From Alicyclobacillus acidocaldarius subsp. acidocaldarius Tc-4-1 (GTDB taxonomy: Bacteria > Bacillota > Bacilli > Alicyclobacillales > Alicyclobacillaceae), in NCBI RefSeq assembly GCF_000219875.1, contig NC_017167.1, positions 1,637,572 through 1,701,571 of the forward strand: a DNA stretch of 64,000 nucleotides. The letters run 5' to 3'. Position 1 is the stretch's first letter, and the number at the start of each line of letters is the position of its first letter. Under the pieces are notes generated by a model that had not been told where the DNA came from, ran no database searches, and saw only the letters and a program-made list of their open reading frames with translations. Shown one piece after another: positions 52,809 through 62,304 of this stretch. Made by a program: the position numbers and the translations under genes.

Positions 52809-55292
52809 TCATAACACTTCCGGCGTGGTATTGAACGCTTGGAGGAGCCCCGCATCCACCACGTCAATCTGCACCTCGCCAATGCGCCCTAAAGGATCGC
52901 GCAAAAACCCGCGCCCTTTCTCAAATGCCTGGAAGGTTTCGATGTACTGATTCAGTTGCTCTTCGTTCTCAAGCGGCAACCCGAGCAAGCGAACCGCGTG
53001 CTCGACCTGGATCCGCGATGTAAGCCGTCCGACAAACGTCCATCCGAGGCTCGCCGCCACGTCGTCGTTTTCCTGCCCCGGTTTCGGCAACAACACGTCA
53101 GGGTTCTGCACCGCCATCATCAGGACCAGGTTCATGCTTCGCCCAAGAAGCAACATCCGGTTGAGGAGCGCCCTGCCTTCTGGAATCGAGCGCAGGATCC
53201 ATGCCTCATCCACCGCGAAGAATTTGCGCACGTTTTGCGGAGCCATGATGAGACGTCGAAACGCGATCTGCGTAACCAGGTAGAGAATGGCGACCGCGAA
53301 ACGCTGGCTCTCACGCCATGCATCCGGCGAACTCCCCGGGTCCGGAAAGTCCAGGCCCATAATCGACGCCACCACCAGCCTTGCACGGCTATCCATGACG
53401 TTGTCTTCCGTCTTTCCATAGAGCGCACGGCCCAACTCGCTTGTGCGGTAATGTTCGAGCAGTCCGAGAAAGAGATCCGCAAGGTTGCGTTCTTCCTCCG
53501 GCCGTTGCGCGTTGTTGCGCTCGGCGGCCAGACACATGAGGAAATGGTCCATGTCCCACCGTTCACCTTGATACAGCGCGTGCAGGGCGCGTTGGATGAC
53601 GAGCGACGCTCGCTGATCCTCGCGGCGCGTGGTGACGTTGAGAAGAACGCCCAGGAAGCCTTCCGCAATCAACTGTGATTCACTCGCGTCCCGCCCCAAG
53701 CGAAATGGAGAAAATCGCAACGCGCTCCCTGCGCCAAACGTCCACCACACGCTCTCGTTCGGCCACAACTTGACCAGGGATCCGTATTCGGCCTGTTTCG
53801 GGTCAACCACAGCACCGATTGCGCCCCATTGAAGCATGGTGTCCGCCGCATACTTCATCCCCACCGACTTGCCGCTTCCAAGCGTGCCTGCGAACGCCAC
53901 CGCTCCGCTTCGATTGAGTTCTCGCATGGGCCGATACCAATCAACATACACAGGTCGTCCGCTTGGTATCATACGCGCAAACCATTGTCCCGTCGGATCG
54001 CCTACAAAGGACGTGCCCAATGCCCCTGACGCCGCAAGCACCGACGGATCCGCAGGGATCGCCCATGCTTTCTCCACACCACCTGTGGTGCCCGGAAAAA
54101 AGGCTTGCCAGAGTCTCAGCGCGTCGCCGGGAGGATGCACGAGTCGAATCGAACCTTGCAGCCTCTCTTTCAGCATCTCTTCCCGACGCAACATCTCCAA
54201 CTCACTGTCCGCACCAACGGCGAAGAAGGCGTGAAACGTCGCGAAAGCCATGCCTGCTTTAAGTTTCGCTTCGAGGGCCTGTGCGTCTTCGAGCCCGTCG
54301 TAGATGTCCCACGGCACGTCACCCTCTTCGGCGTACTGTTCGCCCGTGCTGGCGACCTCTTTTCGGCGGCGATAGACGATCTCTCGCGCGCGTTGCGGGG
54401 AGATGACTTCAAAGTGCACACAGGCATCGACAGGGAACGCAAGTTTTTCAAGCGGTTGATAGATCCACTCGTCGCCGATGACTTCGAGCCGTTCGCGCAT
54501 GCTCGCCACCGCCATGACCGACTGATACGATGTGCGCTTGTCGTCATGCTCGACGCGAACGCGGAACGTGTCTTCCCGCACCGCCGCCGACACGAGTGGC
54601 AGACGCAAGGGACGAGGCCGAATCACGACATCCCGGCCTTCCACCGTCAGCGTTTTAGGAAGCGGATCCGGCAAGGCCAGGGGCCATGGGGTTAGGCCGC
54701 GCCAGTACGGCGCGCGATGCAGTCGTTCGATGTCCTGGGGCGCCGCTCGCTCCAACATCGGGATGATGGCCTGCAATCGATTGAACAGCCGCTGCTCCGC
54801 TTGCTGTGAGACCAACAGATCGTGCCGCGTGAGGACGGGCGCTTGCACACGCGCAACCCTGCGCTTCGCAAATCCCCACAACCTCGCAAACTGTTCCGAC
54901 ACGCGCTCACGCAACTGGTCGGGGCGATCCAGCACCTGCGACCAGGCGGTGCCGAGAGGCGAAGCCAGCGGCAACACAAGCACTGTCAATCGCTCGAATG
55001 GCGTGAGTCCCTTCAGTCGTTCCGCGACCATTTCCATGTGCGCTCGCCAATGCGGGTGATCCCCGAAGCTGCGCATGCGGGTAAGCACTTCTTCGCTCGA
55101 GATCGGCACCGAGATGCTCAACAACTGCCCGTACCCGCGGTAGGTCTGGAAGAACACTTCAAGCTGTCGATAGATGCTCCGCTTGACCGCCTCCGGCTGA
55201 TGCTCGTACGGCAGGGCTGGAAGCCGGTACACCGCAAAGGAAGAGCCATTCTCCAGAAAGAGCAGATTGTCATACCAGAAGATTGTGCGCAA
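52809..55292 (-). CDS. VirB4-type conjugation ATPase
   Basis: 827 residues; energises the type IV secretion channel. Walker A is AGTLGSGKSVGMKYAADTML near residue 470. Walker B is KFFAVDEAWILRS near 695, followed by MMAVQNPDVLL and GWTFVGRLTSR. The N-terminal 350 residues form the usual VirB4 N-domain. The TTG start at 55292 follows an SD-bearing hairpin with AGAGGGGGG and an 8-nt spacer. This is the clearest marker that the element is conjugative. Confidence 0.9.
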   Translation of the reverse strand: MRTIFWYDNLLFLENGSSFAVYRLPALPYEHQPEAVKRSIYRQLEVFFQTYRGYGQLLSISVPISSEEVLTRMRSFGDHPHWRAHMEMVAERLKGLTPFERLTVLVLPLASPLGTAWSQVLDRPDQLRERVSEQFARLWGFAKRRVARVQAPVLTRHDLLVSQQAEQRLFNRLQAIIPMLERAAPQDIERLHRAPYWRGLTPWPLALPDPLPKTLTVEGRDVVIRPRPLRLPLVSAAVREDTFRVRVEHDDKRTSYQSVMAVASMRERLEVIGDEWIYQPLEKLAFPVDACVHFEVISPQRAREIVYRRRKEVASTGEQYAEEGDVPWDIYDGLEDAQALEAKLKAGMAFATFHAFFAVGADSELEMLRREEMLKERLQGSIRLVHPPGDALRLWQAFFPGTTGGVEKAWAIPADPSVLAASGALGTSFVGDPTGQWFARMIPSGRPVYVDWYRPMRELNRSGAVAFAGTLGSGKSVGMKYAADTMLQWGAIGAVVDPKQAEYGSLVKLWPNESVWWTFGAGSALRFSPFRLGRDASESQLIAEGFLGVLLNVTTRREDQRASLVIQRALHALYQGERWDMDHFLMCLAAERNNAQRPEEERNLADLFLGLLEHYRTSELGRALYGKTEDNVMDSRARLVVASIMGLDFPDPGSSPDAWRESQRFAVAILYLVTQIAFRRLIMAPQNVRKFFAVDEAWILRSIPEGRALLNRMLLLGRSMNLVLMMAVQNPDVLLPKPGQENDDVAASLGWTFVGRLTSRIQVEHAVRLLGLPLENEEQLNQYIETFQAFEKGRGFLRDPLGRIGEVQIDVVDAGLLQAFNTTPEVL

Positions 55293-55332
55293 TAAAAAAT
55301 CCCCCCTCTATCCCGAGGGGTTGGCAGGCAAG
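55293..55332 (-). promoter_or_regulatory. Box plus SD-sequestering terminator-like hairpin before virB4
   Basis: mRNA sense: CTTGCCTGCCAA, CCCCTC, loop, GAGGGGGGA, TTTTTTA, TTG. The stem is CCCCTC (55303-55308) with GAGGGG (55315-55320) on the plus strand. It would control both read-through into and translation of virB4. Confidence 0.7.
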
Positions 55333-55346
55333 TTTTCGCTCTCTGC

Positions 55347-55874
55347 TCATGCACCAAGGTCGGGTGCATCGTCGAAAAGACTGAGTTGCACAGCCTCTGC
55401 TTTTCGAAGTTTCTCACGCGCGCGGCGAATGTACGAATGCACCGCCCCGCGCGTAATCGACAGCGCTTGCGCAATGCCCGTGTACGTCATGCCTCGTTCA
55501 TAGGCCAACAGGCACGCCGCCTCGCGCAAGCTCAGAATGCTCCGCCACGACACCGGCAAACGTTCTGACCACAGTTCCTCGTGCCCCTCGTCCTCTTCGT
55601 CCGCATCCCATTCGCCGCATCCGCACAATCCCCGTTTCGCCGCCAGCCGATCCAACACCGCCATATCGCCAATGGGAACCTCCCGGCGTTCCACTCTCGT
55701 GGTGCCTTCCATAAGCCCGATCGTATATTCCAACGTGTCAATCATACTCTCGCAGTATTTCACGTCCAGATAACTACGCGGGTCGTCCTCTTTCTGACGA
55801 GCGCGCTTGATCGACTTCACAGCTTCCAAGCTTTGCTCATACTCGACAATCAGATCAGCGAGTTCCGGACGCAC
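55347..55874 (-). CDS. Sigma-70 region 4-like transcription regulator
   Basis: 175 residues from a GTG with GGGGGTGG upstream. The C-terminal 70 residues form a helix-turn-helix of the sigma region 4 type: LSLREAACLLAYERGMTYTG followed by IAQALSITRGAVHSYIRRAREKL (shown in part). The N-terminal half is helical, with CGCGEWDADEEDEG in the middle. It resembles phage late-gene or ArpU-type activators. It is the first gene of the virB4 block and a good candidate to recognise the element's promoters. Confidence 0.75.
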   Translation of the reverse strand: MRPELADLIVEYEQSLEAVKSIKRARQKEDDPRSYLDVKYCESMIDTLEYTIGLMEGTTRVERREVPIGDMAVLDRLAAKRGLCGCGEWDADEEDEGHEELWSERLPVSWRSILSLREAACLLAYERGMTYTGIAQALSITRGAVHSYIRRAREKLRKAEAVQLSLFDDAPDLGA

Positions 55875-55906
55875 AATTCCACCCCCGAAAGTCCTGCTTA
55901 GTGTTT

Positions 55907-55915
55907 ATTTTACCA
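55907..55915 (-). promoter_or_regulatory. Putative extended -10 promoter for the regulator and secretion block
   Basis: Minus-strand TGGTAAAAT, about 33 nt before the GTG at 55874, in an AT-rich gap downstream of a strong terminator. No clear -35. Confidence 0.45.
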
Positions 55916-55931
55916 AAATTCTAAGACGAAA

Positions 55932-55978
55932 CTGCCTGCTCGCCGACTGCTGTCATTGACATTGCAGCGAGCAGGCAG
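55932..55978 (-). terminator. Long-stem terminator after the giant surface protein gene
   Basis: A 12-bp perfect stem CTGCCTGCTCGC/GCGAGCAGGCAG (55932-55943 with 55967-55978) followed in mRNA sense by TTTCGTCTTAG. Confidence 0.75.
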
Positions 55979-55983
55979 ATCGT

Positions 55984-58900
55984 TCAGTAGACGGTTCCGC
56001 CGATGCTCTCGCTCACGATGTGGGTGAACCAATACGCAGGCCAACCGAACGTGCACGCCACATTCGGCGCGCTCACCGTGATGTTACCTGCCGGTGTTTC
56101 CACCGTCATCACGAACGAAATGTGCGCGCCTTGCTCATACGCGATCTGAGGATCCGGGTTCAGGCTCCACGCTGCCAACTCGGGCTTCCCATCCAGATAC
56201 ACACCCTTCGGAAGATTCGTCCAGCAGGCCACAATCTCCGTGTCCGCAGCAGGCGCCTGATCACCGTTGGGAGTTGTCGTGCCCCCACTCAAGGTCTCCG
56301 AGTCGATAATGAGCGGCCTTGTCCACGTAATGCTCCCACCGTCTGGATTCGTCATCGTGAACGTGACGCTTCCGCCGATGGGCAAAGCGCTCGGTGGACC
56401 TTGCCACACATACCGGAACCCGAACGCAGCCGCTGGACGAATCCAAATCGTCGGAGTTTGATCGCCAATCGGTGGACCATAGGTATGGTACGTTTGTCCG
56501 TTGATCTCTACGGTGCTCGAGATCTGGTTTGCAGTAGGCCCACCGTTTTCATTCGCCGTGAAGCCGTGCTGCTCGAAGTACTCGCAGAAAATCCCCGACG
56601 GGCATTGCTCCGGATCCCATTCATACGATGGCACAGGGAGCCACATGTTTTCGGGAGTCCCTGGATCATAAGTGAGTCCGGTGATCTGCCCATCATTCAC
56701 TGACGCCGGATAATACTGCGATTCCTGATGTGTCACGTCAACGCATTGCCACGAGTTCGTCTGCGCGTTGTATTCCGGTGTCGGTACGTTGTACACCCAC
56801 GTCAGTTCTTCCGCACCATTGCCCATGCTGGTCCACTGCACATTTGAGTCGTACGGCGCACCGCAGTTGGGAGCCGGTGGCGGTGTGGGTTGTGGATTCG
56901 GTGTCGGCGTCGGAGTGGGTTGTGTTGTGCCGTTTGTCCAGGTCACCGATACCGGATTCGACTGATAGGCGTCGTTCTGAATGTCGAACACGCCGCCCCC
57001 GGGCGGAATATACGACACGTATGCGATAAACGTGTCCGTTCCCGGCACGTTGCTTGTATAAGTTTCCGACGCACTCGGTGTGAAGATCTCGCCCGGCCCC
57101 ACCGTCTGACCCGTGGTCTCGTTCACGATGGTGATCCACATATCCCCGGTGTTTTGCCATCCGCTCGTCACGTTGACGGTCAGCGTGGTAGCCTGACCCA
57201 CAGGCAACTCCGTAGGGTTGGCAGCAAGCGTCAACGTGACACCGCTGCTCGGATTCGGCGTTGGTGTCGGCGAAGGTGACGGCTGGGGGCGTCGGTGTTG
57301 GACTCGGCTGTGTCGTGCTCTGCGGAGGCACCCATGTGGGTGTAATTTCATTGCTCGTCGCCAACAACTGCCCATCTGCATTGACGACTTCCGCCTGATA
57401 CGTGATTGTGAGCGTGTCTCCCTGATCCGTCACCGAACCGCCTATGCCAGCCTCCAGCGTGACCGGCTGCTCGCTTTCGTTATGGCTCGCAGATGGCTCA
57501 GTCAATACGGCTTGATACACACACCCCGACGCAGTACAATATCCGCTCGAATACCAGCCATTGGGGAAATACGTTCCTGATGCTTCGGCAGGCGTGGCTG
57601 GACTCTCATTCACAACCTGGATGATGACCTCATCCCCAGGCTGCCAGCCCTGCACGCTGTACGACTCCGTAATCGTTCCGCCATAGGTTGTCGATCCCGG
57701 CGTCGCCATGAGCGTGATAGACACACCTGTGTTATTTCCCCATGCCACCGTGACAGTGGGCGATGTCGTGCCTTGTCCCACGTCCGTCGGGCTAGGCGGA
57801 TTCGGCGGCGTCGTGGTTACCCAAAACTTCACCACTTGCGCCGTGTTCGACACCGCTTGAAGCGTCGTCGTGCCAGTGTCATTCACCGTGATTTGATAGT
57901 TACCATTCGAATGACACCCTTTGGTTGTGCAAGTTTCCGACGGTTGTTCACCCTGGATCACGGGGGCCGTGCTATATAGTGTCACCGTTCTCCCCGGCGC
58001 ATTTGCATTGACTGTGATGGTCGAGACCTGTCCCACAGGCAATTGCGTCGGAGACGCGCTCACGGTTGCACCTGCCCACGTGATCTGGAAAGTTTCACTC
58101 GATTCCATAACCCTTCGGGTTGATGAGACTCGCGGTGTAGGTCACCGTCTGTGGCGTTTGCGTGCTGACGCTCACCGTTCCAGTCGAAGCGCCGTTATAG
58201 AACGTCTGATTCAGTGACGCTCCACCCGTTCCTCCGTTCGAGACCAGCGTCACGCTCCAAACCCGTGTTCGTTGCCGCAGGCAAGTTCCCGTTGTTAGGA
58301 GCCTCAAATCGGAATAGTAGATCGCGGGCTGGCCAGTTTGCAGAAATTGCACATTGAAATTGACACTCGTGCCCGCATCCACCGTCACATTTGGCCCGGC
58401 CGCGTAGATACCAGCCCCGCCACCCATGAGTTGGGTGTACTGATCGGACACAATTGCGCTTACGCTGCCCGTTTGAATCGGTGTGCTGCCATTCGCAGAT
58501 AAGGTTACGGTTGTCGACACGGTGCAATCCGTTGTGGTATCCGTAGCTGTAACCGTGTAACTTTCGCCAGGCTGCCCTGTCAGGATCACGCCCACGCTCT
58601 GTTCACTGCCACCGACGCCCGGCACGCTCAGACTCCCGCCATTGTTCACGGTGAATGCGTACGTATCGCTGTCATCGTGGGTAAACGTCAAGCCCGCGCT
58701 GTTCGAACCGACACTTCCCACTGACCAGCTTGCCTGGCTACACTGCCCCGTGGTAGGCTGTGTCTGAACCTGGCCCCACGTCACTTGGACAGGCGTCGAC
58801 TGCGCGACGACCGTCTGGCCGTTCGACGTGTCGATCACATACGCCTCGTATTCCGCCGTGTACGGCTGCGCAGAAGTAACTTCCTGCGTGTACGAGGTGA

Positions 58901-60125
58901 CGTTGCCCAGGTTTTCAATATCGCTTCCGGCTAACGTAGTACCATGATCTGCGTCAGCCAGTTCGACGATGTAGTGATCGCCGTTGGGCAGTTCACTGCG
59001 TTGATTCGGGCCCTGAATCGTCCCGTTGACGTTCACCGTCAAGGTGCTGTACTGCCCAACCGTCAATTGCTGGGGAACGGCGCTCAGCGAAACGCTGACG
59101 CCGTTCCCTGAACCTGTTCCCACGCCCCCACCGCTGCCGCTTTGGCTGCTCCCAATGGTAAAGTTGGCCGTCACAGGCCCCGAAATGCGATCCACACCGT
59201 CTGCCACCCACGCCTGAGCCTCGTAATTCCCCGGCGTCAGGTAACTCGCGGAAAACGTATCCGTGTACGTTCCCTGACTTCCGACTTCATTCTGCATCTC
59301 GGAAATGTCACTGAATCCTGTCCCCGCGAGCCACTCCGTCTGCCCAGTGCCGAGATTCGTGATCTCCACCGCGTCATAGTGATAGTTCGCGAGCGAACTC
59401 CAGAGCGGCACGTTGACGTTGAACGTCAGCGTGACGTTTGTGCCCTGCACCTGTGCCGTGAGGCTCTGGGCAGTAGGTGGCTTGGACGGGATCACGTAGA
59501 ATGTCGAATGCTCGATCGGATCATTCCCGTAATAGTTCCCGGTCGGCGTCACAACACCCCCGGATGGATCCATCTCTGCGCCAGATTCGCTGGCGACGTA
59601 TGCGAAGGGAACAAGATATTGAGTTGGAACATTTCCGTTCGTGTCATAAAGCTTGTACTCATACGGTTGGACCTGATTTTCTACGAATTGAGCATTACCA
59701 CCGAGTTCACTAGCAACGGAGTCTATCTCAGTGATCGGCAACCCCAAATACCCATCGCCGTTCAGGCTGTTGTCGCTCACGATGTCTGACTGCACAATGT
59801 CGTTACTCAGCGTTGCACCCGAAATCTCGTCCGCCGCACTGACGAGGGCGGAGTAGAGTTCGTATTTAAAAAACGCTGACCAACCCGGATATACTTGAGC
59901 CCCTTGTGCCACAAACTTGTCGCTTCCGTAAATCGCGAACTCTCCTACCACACCGCCGAATTGGGTGTACACCGTATTCACTGCGACGATGTACCCATAG
60001 CCGCTTGTCCCACCTCCTGGTTGAATCACTTCCGTGGCAAAAGCGCTAGGCGACAAAGCGGAAAACGCTGCGAGTGCCGCCGCGCCTGCCAGTCCCATTT
60101 GGGACACCTTCAGTTTCCAACGCAC
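55984..60125 (-). CDS. Giant secreted surface protein with Ig-like repeats, several frameshifts
   Basis: From the GTG at 60125 (AAGGGG 7 nt upstream) a signal peptide (MGLAGAAALAAFSALSPSAFA) leads into a ~660-residue region with Ig-like repeats such as SLSAVPQQLTVGQYSTLTVN. Two frame changes follow: near 58110 (into ESSETFQITWAGATVSASPT) and at the 5-base run 57285-57289 (into PSPSPTPTPNP). A compensated pair lies at about 58265-58325 (FEAPNNGNLPAATNTG). The joined product is about 1,380 residues, rich in Thr/Asn/Gly with Pro-Thr linkers and several cysteine pairs, probably an adhesin or cell-wall layer protein. Confidence 0.62.
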
Positions 60126-60155
60126 GCTATCACCCCTTCCTACTGATAGGGCGGA

Positions 60156-60203
60156 TGGCATGCAAAGACGGCAAAAAAATTGCGCGCCTCGACTGAGACG
60201 CGC
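60156..60203 (-). terminator. Terminator after the copper-amine-oxidase-like gene with recurring box
   Basis: Stem GCGCGTCTC/GAGGCGCGC (plus strand 60182-60190 with 60195-60203) then AATTTTTTT in mRNA sense. It is followed by TTTGCATGCCA (60156-60167), 37 nt before the giant surface protein start. Confidence 0.8.
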
Positions 60204-60215
60204 TCAGGTTACGAA

Positions 60216-61658
60216 TTATTCTCTGTAATCTACGGTGATGTCAGGAGTAACATTTGGATAACACATTCCAACATACGATCCAATGAGAAAATCGAGTTCA
60301 TTTGGCTTTACAAACGAGATCGTCGTTCCGCCTTCATACTGGCTCGCGTTGGAGAGACTGACCGAAGGTGCGTAATACTCCGTCGTCACATCCTCCGGCA
60401 CACTGGCGGAAGACACGTTGTAGCTATCTTGTGAGTTCCCCGTATACGGAAGCTCCACATTCACCTGGTTGCCTACCAGCCAAACCTTGACTCGATCAAA
60501 GGCATGGATCGCTTCCTGATAGGCTTGCGGACTCCAGTCCGAAGTTCCCGAAAGCCACTGTGAGACCGTCAGGAGCTGAGGAGCACCGTAGCCAATCGGC
60601 GCATGCAACGTGTACACGCCGTTCTGCTCCTTGTACCCGTCCAGCCACCACTGGAGATTCGACAACACCGTTTGCGCCTCGCTGGTGGTCAACTGGGCAT
60701 TTGGATCGGTAATGCCCGTGTCCTGGAAGAGATCATTATCCTCCGCCCACGTGAACGGATCGGTGACGCCTTGGGATGCCAAGAACGTCTGGACATTACC
60801 GCTGGGGGCAAGACCTGTGTCGGTGTACGGCACCGCATACGCCGCCCAGTCCGCCAGCCACGTCGCCACCTGCCCCGCCGTCACGGTCGCATTCGGATCA
60901 GGCGTCACCCCAACCTGTTGCATCGTCGGATATCCGGTGACGACGCCCGCACCGCCGTACGTCGTCTCGTCTTGAATCGTTGCATTTCCGTTGACAGTGA
61001 CTAAACTCGGCACGTTCCACTCGTGTTCCATCTTCGGCAACCCATCAAACAGTTCCCACATCGCATCCGCCATCTGCTGCTGCGTCTCGTACGTGACGGG
61101 CTGATTCGCGCTGGCGGCCACGCTCTGGAGCGTCATGTCCCACTCCGACCCGTTCTGCCAATCGGTCTGCACGCCCATGTCGCCAAGGGCCTGCTCCAGG
61201 TAGTAGATCGGCACAAACGTCGTCTCGTCCTTCGCCCCGTAGTCCTGATAGGTGATCCTCGGCGCGTAGATCACAGGCTTCCCATTGACCTCAATCACCA
61301 TCGTCCCGCTCGTGATCGGAACCGACTCGACGCTGCTCGGGTAGCTCACCTTCACCGTGCTCGGCGCGACCAGGTTCAGCACGCCCTTACCGCCGTTCCA
61401 TTCCGCCTGAATGCCGAGTTGCGCCAGCGCCTTATCCACGTAGTAGATCGGCAGGAACGACGTCGCCTGACCAGTCCCGCCGCCGAACGGGTCGGGTGCG
61501 ACGATGTGCTCCGGCGTGCTCTGCGGCACGTCGTTCACCACGATCACCGTCGGGTAATACTTGTACGTCTGCTGCGCCGCAAACGCCGTCGGGGCAACTG
61601 CCGCCATCGGCGCGGCAGCCGCAAGCGCCAGCGCAGCCTTCCAAGCCATCTTCTTCAT
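60216..61658 (-). CDS. Secreted protein with copper-amine-oxidase-type N-terminal domains
   Basis: 480 residues with a signal peptide (AALALAAAAPMAAVAPTAFA). Two stalk-like repeats follow, each with a YYxxxALxxxGxxxxW pattern (LPIYYVDKALAQLGIQAEWN; VPIYYLEQALGDMGVQTDWQ), as in copper amine oxidase N-terminal domains. The rest has SLH-like helical stretches (VTAGQVATWLADWAAYAVPY; LTTSEAQTVLSNLQWWLDGY). No oxidase catalytic domain is present. Probably wall-associated, role unknown. Confidence 0.75.
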   Translation of the reverse strand: MKKMAWKAALALAAAAPMAAVAPTAFAAQQTYKYYPTVIVVNDVPQSTPEHIVAPDPFGGGTGQATSFLPIYYVDKALAQLGIQAEWNGGKGVLNLVAPSTVKVSYPSSVESVPITSGTMVIEVNGKPVIYAPRITYQDYGAKDETTFVPIYYLEQALGDMGVQTDWQNGSEWDMTLQSVAASANQPVTYETQQQMADAMWELFDGLPKMEHEWNVPSLVTVNGNATIQDETTYGGAGVVTGYPTMQQVGVTPDPNATVTAGQVATWLADWAAYAVPYTDTGLAPSGNVQTFLASQGVTDPFTWAEDNDLFQDTGITDPNAQLTTSEAQTVLSNLQWWLDGYKEQNGVYTLHAPIGYGAPQLLTVSQWLSGTSDWSPQAYQEAIHAFDRVKVWLVGNQVNVELPYTGNSQDSYNVSSASVPEDVTTEYYAPSVSLSNASQYEGGTTISFVKPNELDFLIGSYVGMCYPNVTPDITVDYRE

Positions 61659-61859
61659 CGTCTCTCACTCCCATTCAAAACAATATTCTTTATTATCCAT
61701 CCTTAAATGGATCATATTATCTTTTCCTGTTATTAGGATAATCCAAATGGGTGAAAATTGCAATAGGAGGATTGAAATTTCCTCTTTGGCTCTGCGGCTA
61801 TTATACCTACGGGCAGGAGGCGCAGGAACCGCAGCCCGCAAAGGACAATCCACAGTCGC
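61659..61859. other. AT-rich gap with likely promoter, no supported gene
   Basis: About 200 bp. The minus strand has GATAATATG, a possible -10 for the gene at 61658. On the plus strand AATAGGAGG precedes a short frame that soon overlaps dsbB 2 antisense, which I do not accept as a gene. Confidence 0.4.
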
Positions 61860-62297
61860 CTATTCCGCCTTGCGTGGAAACGGAATCATCTCCGCTCGCT
61901 TCGGTCGATGCGCGAATGAATCCACGCCAAGCAACAACAGCAGAAAGAATACGAGATCAGCGAGTCCGGCAGTCGTGAGCGGCCCCAGGTGGAGGTATGA
62001 GACATCGCAAGGAGTCGTCACAGAACAGAAGAGCGCGCGTACCGCGTGCAACTGCATCCACCACTGCGCCGACGCGATTCCGAAGCCAAGGAGCGGTGCG
62101 AACAGCACCATCCACCGATTGTTGGCGAACCAACCGAGGAGCGCCGCGACCAGCAATAGACGCTCCGACCAGCACATCGCACACGCCCGCCAGTGGAGCA
62201 GCAAGCTCCAGTATGCGCTCACACTCAGCGCGACCGCCGGAATGAGGATACCGAGCGCACGGCGTGTAGATGCTCGCCATCCGAAGAACCTCACCAT
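61860..62297 (-). CDS. Disulfide bond formation protein B (DsbB/BdbC-like) 2
   Basis: 145 residues from MVRFFGWRASTRRALG (AAGGGG upstream). Close relative of DsbB 1 with both redox pairs: HWRACAMCWSERL and FCSVTTPCDVSYL. Four membrane helices. It lies 7 bp downstream of the BRO-N 2 gene, mirroring the DsbB/BRO pair at 48-49 kb in reverse order. Confidence 0.88.
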   Translation of the reverse strand: MVRFFGWRASTRRALGILIPAVALSVSAYWSLLLHWRACAMCWSERLLLVAALLGWFANNRWMVLFAPLLGFGIASAQWWMQLHAVRALFCSVTTPCDVSYLHLGPLTTAGLADLVFFLLLLLGVDSFAHRPKRAEMIPFPRKAE

Positions 62298-62304
62298 CCG
62301 AAGA

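Noticed and set aside
61751-61978. Plus-strand short frame after AATAGGAGG
   Set aside because: It runs antisense into dsbB 2, which has full catalytic motifs; its Pro/Gln-rich composition looks like an antisense frame.
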